DNA from: Neospora caninum Liverpool
Lineage: Eukaryota > Apicomplexa > Conoidasida > Eucoccidiorida > Sarcocystidae
Assembly: GCF_000208865.1 (NCBI RefSeq)
Contig: NC_018392.1
Location: forward strand, 3,089,348-3,153,347
Reading direction: 5' to 3'
Length of the DNA stretch: 64,000 nt
Part shown: piece by piece, positions 55,100-64,000 of the stretch
How the letters are laid out: every line of letters starts with the position of its first letter
Position numbering within the stretch: position 1 is the stretch's first letter
The notes under the pieces: model-generated
The model's input: only the letters and a program-made list of their open reading frames with translations
Database searches by the model: none
Told to the model about the DNA's origin: nothing
Program-made: the position numbers and the translations under genes

Positions 55100-56251
55100 T
55101 AAATTCTTTCTGGCACTTGGCAGTTTTCAAAAAAAGCGCTAGTCGCTTCCTTTGTCTTGCGAGAGCTTCTATGAGCCAAAATAGAGTTTCTATCTGGTGG
55201 TACGGGACTTAGCGCGGTGTTGCTGGCAAGAGCGGGCTGGAGATGGCATTGCAAAACTCAACGGTTTCCCAGCGAAGTCAGCAGCAGCCAAACATCGAGC
55301 ATGCTGCCCTGCTGACTGGACGCTGAACCTACTTTGAGGACGTCACAACCTCACATCCGCCCGGCGGCGAACAGGAACTTCTCTATCGGCTTCCCGGAAC
55401 TGTGTACCCAGGAAAACGTGCCACGTGGAAACCAACGAATACTACTTTTGTCAACCCGACAAGCCCTCTTTCTTGAAAGTTAAGTTGCGCATATGGTGTA
55501 GGAATATCCCAACTGTGTCGTTCGCATCACGTTGCCTTCTGAGCTTGAGTCGCGGGAAGTCAGCAACGGTGCGGGCGTACCGAAACAGAAGCCCCAGAGG
55601 AAAGATATGCAAAAGTAGCTGCAAGGCAAATCCATATATACATATATATATATATATGCGTTTGCGAAATCGGAGGATGCCGAAGCATATAACCGCAACT
55701 GTGTGCAGGCGGAACGGCATTACCGAGCAACGCCTAACCCAGACATCCTACGCACACACGAGTGTGTGCTCTCTGTTTTTTTTAGAGTAGACGACGGGGG
55801 ATGGTTGTTTCTTCTCGTCCATTAAAGAATCCCGGCAGCTGTCTGGAGTTTTCATGTCTTCACGCCGACTTGGCAGAGGTTGAAATCAAATAGAGAGAGG
55901 AACTCTTAGTGTTCTATGGCCGCTCGCCTACACTGCTAGGTGGTCACAACAACAGCTGGCTGTTCCCCGGGTGATTTCTGGCTGTAAAAGAAAATAGTGA
56001 AGGGGGCTTCCATGCGTGTTTTCTATGGAACTGAGTCCCCAAATGATTGTAGGTCACAGACACACACACAAAATGTTCGCACTGCGCAGCGGCGCATCTG
56101 ACTGCATACGTGTGTGGCCGTGGACGAGGTCGACTCGGCTGACGCGTCGCGTGCACGGGGCGTTGGAGAGAAAACACGGGGAGTGTTCCTTTTTACGTGG
56201 AGCCAGGTGTCCAAGTCATGGCTTGGTTCCTGGCAAAAAAACGTTTGCTTT

Positions 56252-56548
56252 ATGGTAAGGGTGTCGCCAAAGCAGTCGAAGCTTTTGGAAGAAGAAGTTC
56301 CGCATCCGAAAGATTTTGAGAAGAAACTGCAGAGAAAAGCCGCTGATGACCGGTTCAAAAGAACGCGGCGACGGGGCCGGTCCCGCGCACGCTGCCCCCA
56401 CAAACAACACGAGCAGCAAATATCGACGTTCGATAGCGGGCAAACGCGCTGTCGACTTTGCCTTAGCCTTCTTTTTCCTCGCCAGAAAGGCTCGTCGCCT
56501 CGGTGTTTCCCCTCAAATTTTAAATGGACGGGGAGGGTTCTTTGGTGA
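56252..56548 (+). CDS. Small open reading frame, 98 residues, unknown
   Basis: Starts ATGGTAAGG and reads MVRVSPKQSKLLEEEVPHPK, then a Lys/Arg-rich middle (RTRRRGRSRAR) and a CRLC pair. Composition looks more protein-like than neighbouring frames, but the ATG coincides with a good donor (GTAAGG), so this could equally be an exon end. No family is recognised. Confidence 0.22.
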   Translation: MVRVSPKQSKLLEEEVPHPKDFEKKLQRKAADDRFKRTRRRGRSRARCPHKQHEQQISTFDSGQTRCRLCLSLLFPRQKGSSPRCFPSNFKWTGRVLW

Positions 56549-58770
56549 ACACAGCAGCCTGGCTGCAAGAGTCACCCCGCAGCTACCTTTCGTGGCAACC
56601 CAGGTCGAGTCGAGTGCGCTACCTGGACTGGGCCACAGGGAGAAGCCAGCTAGTTTGTTCTTGTGTTCGCCGTCTCGAGCCGTCTTCTCGCGAAAGGAGC
56701 GACAGACGGACCAAAGAACCTGATACAATTCAAACAAATGCAGTAGAGAATGTGGCCCTGTTTTCTTTGTCATGAGAAGCCGTTTCCTAGGTTTTATTTT
56801 TTGTCCTGCCACGCATTTGATCTGCGGCTAGGCACGGAGGATGTTTTGGAAGCAAGGGCGCATTGATCGCATGAAGGTTTTACCGCAGACCGTCCGCTAT
56901 CATTCTTCAGTTTTCTGTGCCTTTCGAGACTCGACTTGAGTTCACTTGTTAGAGCGAGAAGCCTCTTTCGTGGGTGTACGTACACCGGGGACAGACCCCA
57001 ATAGCGAGCCCGCGCGAGGCGCGATACGAGAAACGCTTCAAGGTTTGAGAAGAGGCGCCCCTGGGCAGATTATACTTATGTTTGTTTGCATCACTCTTCC
57101 GCCTTTGTCGCTCCCCTGGCTCCAGCATTTTCGCGAACACTGCAGTCTCCATATCGCAGCACCAGCAGCACGGACGAACACACACCCATCGCCGTATAGC
57201 CGCCAGACGGTCCCCCCTTCTGTGCGTTCAACGCTTCCCCAAACGAAACGGGACAGAAAGGAAGCGCCGACATCTGCGTATCTTCCTTCCTCATTCACTG
57301 CCACTACAAAACCAATCAACCGTTTCTTTCCTCGTTCCAGCAACACCGTCGCCCCCAGGGAGTGCCTTCAGAGCACCTTTGTCAGGTCTCTCGGATTCGC
57401 CGGGGAATTCCGTCCATCACGATGAGCCCGGATGGTCACAAGTTTCAGTAAAGTTTCAGTTCAATGGTCAGCGAACTCTAAGCGAGGGAGACGCCATCTT
57501 TGTCTTTGACGGGCTCGCAGAGGCCAACTCGCGTCCGCCGTTCCCTCAACGCACCACTCCCCCACCTTCCCAGTCCAACCGCCTCCCGTAGTTCCAAACA
57601 AATTTTTGCACACCGATCGCGCATCTAAACGCACTTGCGTGTGTGCATATTCACAGACGTGCCTACATGCATAGCTGGCGTTCAGGCTTAAAGCAATCAT
57701 GCTCCTCGATACTGCGGCACGGGAACTGCTGTTGCGGTCGTGTTTGCATATATTCGTGCAGAAATAGCGGGCACGGCCTCACAGTGGTGTCACAGTTTGC
57801 CCATCCAACAACTCCCGTGGTACGCCTCGAACGAGGTGATGCGCAGCTGCGTGTGGTTTTCAGGGACTCACTGTTGCTCGTCGGTTTTATCTTCCTGGAT
57901 CGTGCGCCTAAACGCTCGCGGAGGTCGACTTGTTTCCTCGAAGTATACAGAGCACCCGAGTTTGGACCCGACCAGGAAGCCCGCTCCTCGTTGAGGAGCT
58001 GTGCGCGTCTTTCGTCGGGGATCCAAACTGACAAGAAAGCCCCGGTGCGTTTGATTTCTTCAACGCAATCACCCCCCTTTTCCTGTTTTCCAGACAAACA
58101 ATTTTTTTCTGCACGGGGTCGTGTCTCGAAAACTCGCGCTGTGTGCAGCACTCTCTGGCAGAGACATCTGGGCTTTCCACCTTTGGTCTATCGCAAGGTC
58201 TTGACTGAGAGACAGTCAGTGGTTCTTCGCTCTCCTCGCGATCGGTTTTCCTACCCGTTCCGATCACCTAACAAGGACATTTGAGGTGCTCTCACCTCGG
58301 TGCAAAACAGGTTTTCTTTCCTTTCTCCTTGCGGATCGGCTGGATTTGAAGCGCGAACGAGCACGTAGCCGACTCCTCGCTACAGATTCTCGAGAAGAGC
58401 AATCGGGACACAGGCAACTTCCTACGTGCCTTTCTCCCCCTTTTCCTCCTTTCTGGTAAAACACCTTCCGCTCCTTATCCTTCGCCGTCCCGCATCGTCG
58501 TCTGTATCTTCCTTTTCGTCAGCTAGAACCCGTTTTCCTGTCTGTCCTCGTCTCCCTTTCTGGCTTTTTCCTCACCTCGTTGTGTATCCGGCCCGCTGTC
58601 TATTGTTTATCTCCCCCTTCTTTTTTGTTGGTTCCGCGGCATCTCCACTCTATGCCCTGCTTTGCGGCCGCCGTCTTCCCCAGATTCAAAACCCGAGGCT
58701 AACCCGTGCATGTGATACAAAAAAACAGCAAGACAGTTTCCGCGAGGGTCCAAAGAAGTACAGTTTCGAA

Positions 58771-61700
58771 ATGAGGACTGCATCCCACGTCGACGGCTTC
58801 CCTCCCGGCTCTCTTCTTCGACCGAAGCGTCAGACGGCCCCGCTTAGGCGAGGGCTCGAAGCGGACGCTGACCTCAGGAAGTCAAAGGAGCTGCACAGTG
58901 TCCGGCTGTCCGCCCCGGCGAGCGGCAAGAAGACGAATCGACGCTACGCTGTGAGACGGGAAGAAGCGAAGCACGCCGAACTGGTTGCTTTGCCTTCATC
59001 TTCCGAACTTCCCCGACCTCTGGCTTTCACGTTTGCATTTCCTTCCCGGTCCTCTTCCTCCGCTTCAGAGTGCAGTTCTGAGGGAACTCGGGCGACCGTT
59101 TCGTCTCTCGGGAAGAGAAAAAAGACCGGAGGCAGCTGTTCGCGTGCCTCGACCTGTCGACTCGTCAAAGTGAATAAGCTGCAGAGCGTCCCGCCCGTTG
59201 AAGCCTTCGCGAGCTCCCGTTTCCGGGACTGGATTGTTCCGCAGAAAAATCCCAAGACGAAGGTCGGAGTCGCCACGCGCATTCTTTGGGGCCGGTTGCC
59301 TCCCCAGACAGATGCCGAGCGACGGGGCGCCCTTGCATGCGCCGACGCGTCTTCTCTGCACACCGGTGTGTTTCCTGGGTCGTTCTCTCGCTCGGCCCTC
59401 CCTTCTCTCTCTCCGGCTTCTTCTTCTTCCCTTTCCGCGGTTTCCGCTTCGCCTGCAGCGCGGCCCTCGGCGCCTAAGAGTTTTCTCGATGTGCCGGCAC
59501 AGGGCGAAGAACTGGATCGAGGCGAATCCGCCGCGAAGACGGCAAACCCGGAAGAAGGAGACGCAGCGAAGCTGCAAGAAGCCGAGGGGGGAAGTGGGGA
59601 AGTGACGGACAGCAAAACGGACAACGCAGAGGCGGAGCAAGAGGAAGAGGAGAAGACGGCGAGCAAGGAGAGGGACGAAGACACTCCCGAAGGAAAGAGT
59701 GGAGATCTGCAAACGGGGAAACGTTCAGGGGGGGTGGATGCGTCCCAGAGGAAGCGCATCGTCACGGGGACTACGGGTCGGAAGCCCGCTGCATTCAAGA
59801 CGCCTAGGGCACCCCAGGGGCTGTCCCTTTTTTCGTCGCAGTCCCCTACGGCGGCGGGCTCTCCTAGACCTCTTGTCTTTTCCCCAGAGAGGCTGGCATT
59901 TCTGTCTCCCAGAGCGGACGCCGGAAAAGGGACGCAAGAGGTGGGAGCCAGGGCAAACTTGCCAAGCCGCGCAGGTTTCCGTGTGCTGAGGAATTCGTTA
60001 GGGCAGATGCCGTTGCCCCCGCGCAGGCTCCTCGCCACGAAAGCGAACGGCTTACCTCGCTCTTGCCTTCAGTTGCTGCATGCACGCGGCAAAAGGTTGG
60101 AAACCAAGGAAGTGCGACAGGGGACTGAAGTGAAGGAGGCGCACGCGACCGCCGGACGGCGAAACGTGAGACAGGGCACTCAAGCGGACCCGAAGGAAGA
60201 CGACAAGAGAGAGGATGGAGACTGTGACCAGGACGAGGCCGAGAGAGAAGATGCTGAGGACCAAGGGCGAGCCTCAGGCGAGCCAGTCCCAGAAGAGCAG
60301 CGTCCCAAGCAAGGGCGAGAGGAAGTCGAGGGCGGCGAAGCGCCGGAAGAGCTCAGGAGAGCTCGACGAGGTGACGCCGAGGCCCCAGACGGCAGGGCGT
60401 CCGCCGCCTCACCTAGTGGACGCCGAGGCGCACGACGTGGAACTGACCAGCGTCGTTCGAACGCGCATGCAGCCAAGACACCCGAGACACTGCACTCGCC
60501 AGGCAGTGCTCTTCCCCATCGCGCGTCACGACGTCTACGGCAGGCGTCTCCTTCGCCGTCTTGCTTCCCTCGGTTCCTCTCTTCTTCCTCTGTCCCCGCC
60601 TCGCCTTCCGCCTCGCCGTCGTTCGCCTCTCGCGGCTTCGCCACGTGGCGAGAGAGCGGCCGGGGCGAGAGACTGGCGTCTTGCGGGCCTCTGGTGGAGA
60701 CTGGGAAATGCGCGTCAACGACTGTGGCAGGTCTGCCCGATGCGGACGCAGTTTCTCGCTCCCAGCCTTCGCAGTGGCGTGGGGCTCGATCTCGGTGCGA
60801 CGGGAGCCGTGCGCCGACTTGCCTGAGTGCGCGGCTGTCGATAAGACCCGACTTGCTGCTCGCCCCGGAAGCCGCTTCCTTGCGGTCCCGATCTGCAGCC
60901 AAAGCTGTGCCTCGCTCGCCGTGTTTTCCGTCTTCTCCGCTGTACTTCTTTTCGCCGCGCTTCGCGGAGAGCGGATCCCAGACCCGCGAGTGCTTCTTGA
61001 CCCCCGCAGAGAGACGTCTGCTCCGGGGCAGTTCGGGAGGCGAGAAGGAAGGGCGAGGCGACGGAGACAGCAGACAAGACCGAGGGCGGAGAGACAGAAC
61101 AGAGCGGAAACTCGCGCATCTCGACGAATCCCTATACTTCACGTTCAAATACACAAAGGTGAAAGTCGTGGAAAATAGAGGCAACGCGCGGGGAATCACG
61201 AGGGAGGAGAGAGCTGAGTTGTGAAGGCTACGAATCGTTCCCAGCGGTGGGGAGGAGTTAGGTTCTTTGGGCAGTCCTGAAAGAAACGAGAACAACTGTC
61301 ATTGCACGCTGCGGACAAGCTTAGGAGGCAGAGCAAGACAGCAACGACGCGTAGCGGTCAGATGTTTTACGGCGGGGTTTGCCGCTCAGACGTGTGATGC
61401 TAAAAGAGAAAAAAGTGTATCGTGCGTCCTCGGACTCTACGTTTTCAAGCGGCTTCTTTTGGTTGGATGGGGGAAGGTGCACTGGGAGAGAGAACGCGCA
61501 GCAGCAGGCGTTTTCCAGTGGGGAGACGTGTGGAAGAGACGAGCTGACGGCTGTGATGGGGCGGGCTGGGCCGTTGTTCTGCAGGGGGGTGGGAGACACC
61601 TGTCTCGAGACAGCTACCAGAGCGAGGGAGAAAAGAGAAGACGAGAGACGGAGCGGGCGAGCACGTGAACTGCAAGGGCTCGCGAAGAGACATGTACACG

Positions 61701-64000
61701 CAGGGAAACGGGGTCTAAGGTGGGATCGAAACCCGCCGTTCTTCTGCAGAGAGGGCCCTGTTTGCAACGGGGAACGTGACTTATTCTGCGGCCTGTTCAC
61801 TCGCGCTTTGACTGGTTTCTCTTTCGTCCTTGTCAGGTCGATGGGAAGCTTGCGCCTCTTGCGAATCGCCAGAAAGTCCTCGAGGCGCTCCACGTTCTCC
61901 ACACGTTGTACGGCTCCGAGATTTGTCGGCACTTTGGCCTCAGGTAAGGCTGGGAAGGAAGTCGCTGTTCTCGCGAGAGACAGAGCTTCGCTCTCTTGTG
62001 CGGCTTCAGTCTTGCGGGGGGTCGTCTCCCGCCGTCAGCGCTTACAGACCTTCAGCGCGAAGGCAGCCACGGCGGTTGGAGAGTAAAAGCAGGCCGGAGT
62101 AGGGAAACAGGAAGGAAAGCCACCGCAGTCGAATTTTTCTCTTGCGCGAATTCACCTGGGGGTTTTTGCCGTCCAGCAATTTCGGTCGATTCGAGTTTTG
62201 AGACAAGTCGATGCCCCGAGGCCGCGATGCTGCTAACGCTTTGGTTCTCGAAAAAACCACACACAAAAATACGCGATGCGACATACCATAGAGAGACGAG
62301 TGTTTTCATCGGTAAGCTTCTGTGTGGACGCTCGGCGGAGAAAGCGAGAAAACGGCGACGTGCGACGTTTGGGTGTATCTGCGCACTTTCGACTGTAGGT
62401 ACACCTTCCTTGCAGAGCACCACCCGACAGAGAAGAAGGCGGGCATCACAATGAAGAAGCCGATGCAGGCAAAGTAAGCCGGTGGAAAGGAGACGGCTGA
62501 TAGAGAGGGCCTTCAAAGTCTCAGTTCTTTGTTCCCGTGGCCGGTGTTTGGCATTTTGCCGGCGGCACTGCTTGCGCGGTTATAGCCCTCTTCACGTTTG
62601 AACCTGTTCTTCAGTTTGGGTTCCCTCGGTTTTCCCCGCTCGTTCACTGTTCGGCTCTCTTGGCTTCCCCACGCTCACGCTCCTTTTCCGTTTCCGGGAT
62701 CAGGCCTTTGAAGCCAGGCGACAGCCGCCCTGCGCTGGAACATCGGTCCCTGGCAACGATTCGACTTCGATTGAGGAAACGCGAAGATGTGGACGAACTC
62801 ATCGCTCGCCCTACTCAGCTCGCCGTCTTCTTCCACGAACTCGCCCATCTTCGGTGAGAGATTCGCCTCCTGCCTCTTCGCCCTGTGATGTCTTCTCCTT
62901 CGCCACGTCTCATCTCCAGAGGTAGTCAGTGTGCGCCTGCTTCGCGGTTCAGCAGTTCAGCGTTTCTTTCCCGTGTCTGTTTCGGTTCAGCGAACAAACA
63001 TTCCGAGAGATGCGCGCGTGTGGGGGGGCCAGCGGATGCCGACAGCGAGCGAGAGCAGAACGTTTTTTCACCCGTCTTTTCGGAAACTCTGATCTTTCGG
63101 TCCGTCCGAGACTCCTGTTCCTCGTGTGTTCTTGGCCGAAAAAAATCCGTTTCCACTTCAGGTCCAACCTCAGGTGAAGGTATCTAGTGGACTCTCCTAA
63201 TTTCGTCGAGGCGGGGGGTCTTGCCCCACTGTCTACGCATGGCTGCTGTCCCAGAAGAGACAGACTTGGGTCGCGATCGTCAGCTTCGCATGTGTGCTGT
63301 CTTCTTTCTTCAACAGGCACATGAACCACGGGAAAGAGTTTGCTCGATTTCTTCGAGACATCTTCAGCTTCGCCGCCTCCCGCGGGTTTGTCGAGCCGGT
63401 AGGTGACTTGCATTTATCCCCCCCTTCGTCTCACGGCGTGGTTCGCAAAAAACTTAGAAACCGTCCCTCGTTTTGCGCGTGTCTTCTTCACCCCGTTCTT
63501 CCTTCTCTGTTTGCCTGCGTCTCCGTCCTATTTCTGCGCGGCGGATCGAGTGTTGCCTCTCTCCACTAAGGTAGCCACTTTCAGGTCGAGACGTCTGATG
63601 TTTGCAGTGAAGCGATTGAGAAAGAGAAACGGGTTCACCTGGGTACGGAAAAACGCGGAAGACGCCGAGGCGGTGTGGTTGCGGCTCGCAAAGAGACAGT
63701 GGCGTTTGAAGAGCAACTTGCCTGCTTTCGAAAATGACTTCTGGCTGTCTGGACACCCTAGCCTGCGACAAGCCGTACAAGGATTGATTATGTCCATCTG
63801 TGCATTTAAGTTGGTGCTCGGTTATGTATTTTGCATTCCTCCACGTTTGTGAGCGTTTTTTGTGGTTGGCGGTCTCCGCACCCCGGTCTGCAGGGAATGG
63901 CTAACGAGTTGCCGTCGCCGTGGAAATGGGAACGGGAAGTTTTCGACCGCGCGGGGAACCTGACGAACGAGGAGATTGACGCGCTCTTCGAGCAGGACGA
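58771..64000 (+). CDS. WLM-domain (Wss1-like) metalloprotease with long N-terminal extension, truncated by the window end
   Basis: Exons are 58771-61158, 61837-61943, 62399-62473, 62704-62853, 63317-63398 and 63894 to beyond 64000, all in phase. Exon 1 gives 796 residues, starting MRTASHVDGF. They are Arg/Glu/Ser-rich with islands such as FRDWIVPQKNPKTKVGVATR. The WLM domain then runs from about 797: VLEALHVLHTLYGSE, LATIRLRLRKREDVDELI, and the zinc motif FFHELAHLRHMNHGKEFARF (His901, Glu902, His905, His911), all ligands intact. The last visible exon has NLTNEEIDALF. Wss1/SPRTN-type WLM enzymes cleave DNA-protein crosslinks and act in SUMO pathways. Linking exon 1 to the WLM exons rests on phase and splice sites (AAG|GTGAAAG to TTGTCAG|GTC). 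If that junction is wrong, exon 1 is a separate 817-residue single-exon gene ending at 61224. Confidence 0.82.

Larger units (their letters stand above)
52645..58770. other. Long interval (6.1 kb) without a secure gene
   Basis: This is the largest region with no confident gene. It should contain the eIF5 3' UTR and the leader of the WLM gene. A (C)14 run lies at about 55086-55099 and an AT run at about 55635-55658. Candidate coding pieces on the + strand are 56252-56548 and about 57405-57590 (VKFQFNGQRTLSEGDAIFVF). About 57760-58050 is open on both strands. None has a recognisable domain or a phased junction. Confidence 0.4.

Overview
The window looks like nuclear DNA of a coccidian apicomplexan, most likely Toxoplasma gondii or a close relative such as Hammondia. 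The evidence is direct. Genes are split into many short exons. Coding sequence is GC-rich with long Ser/Pro/Glu-rich stretches between conserved blocks. Splice sites fit GTRAGT/YAG. Introns and spacers carry many (AT)n microsatellites and the TGCATGC word is common. The species call is an inference from style, because no rRNA or marker gene is present. I joined exons by hand, using splice consensus, reading phase and family motifs.

Layout, left to right. 1-2063: a possible upstream exon, then a purine-only GA-rich tract. 2064-5612 (+): bacterial-type ribosomal protein L1, therefore organellar. 7340-14295 (+): katanin p60-type AAA ATPase in 17 exons, all in phase. About 15432-17105 (+): unknown protein with two secure 3' exons. 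17542-19965 (-), probably extending to about 20270: Ser-rich unknown protein with a C-terminal helix. 21678-24360 (+): RING finger protein, with further exons to 27135 that belong to it or to a neighbour. 27348-30754 (-): minimal NIMA-related (NEK) kinase. 32830-39004 (+): TruD/PUS7-type pseudouridine synthase. 40473-45449 (-): DUF3883 (NO VEIN-type) protein with D...ExK residues. 49539-52644 (+): translation factor eIF5. 58771 to the window end (+): WLM (Wss1-like) metalloprotease domain with a long N-terminal extension.

The genes do not form an operon or pathway. Translation and RNA modification are represented three times (L1, PUS7, eIF5), which is ordinary for a eukaryotic chromosome. Neighbours are arranged tail-to-tail (NEK and the exon cluster before it; PUS7 and DUF3883) or head-to-head (Ser-rich gene and RING; NEK and PUS7). 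There is no CRISPR array, viral island, intact mobile element or bacterial-style system. The most unusual items are the katanin with four CxxC motifs in its N-terminus, the DUF3883 protein, the WLM protein, the acidic insertion inside L1, and a (TTTC)n repeat that serves as a splice-acceptor tract beside a GC-AG intron.
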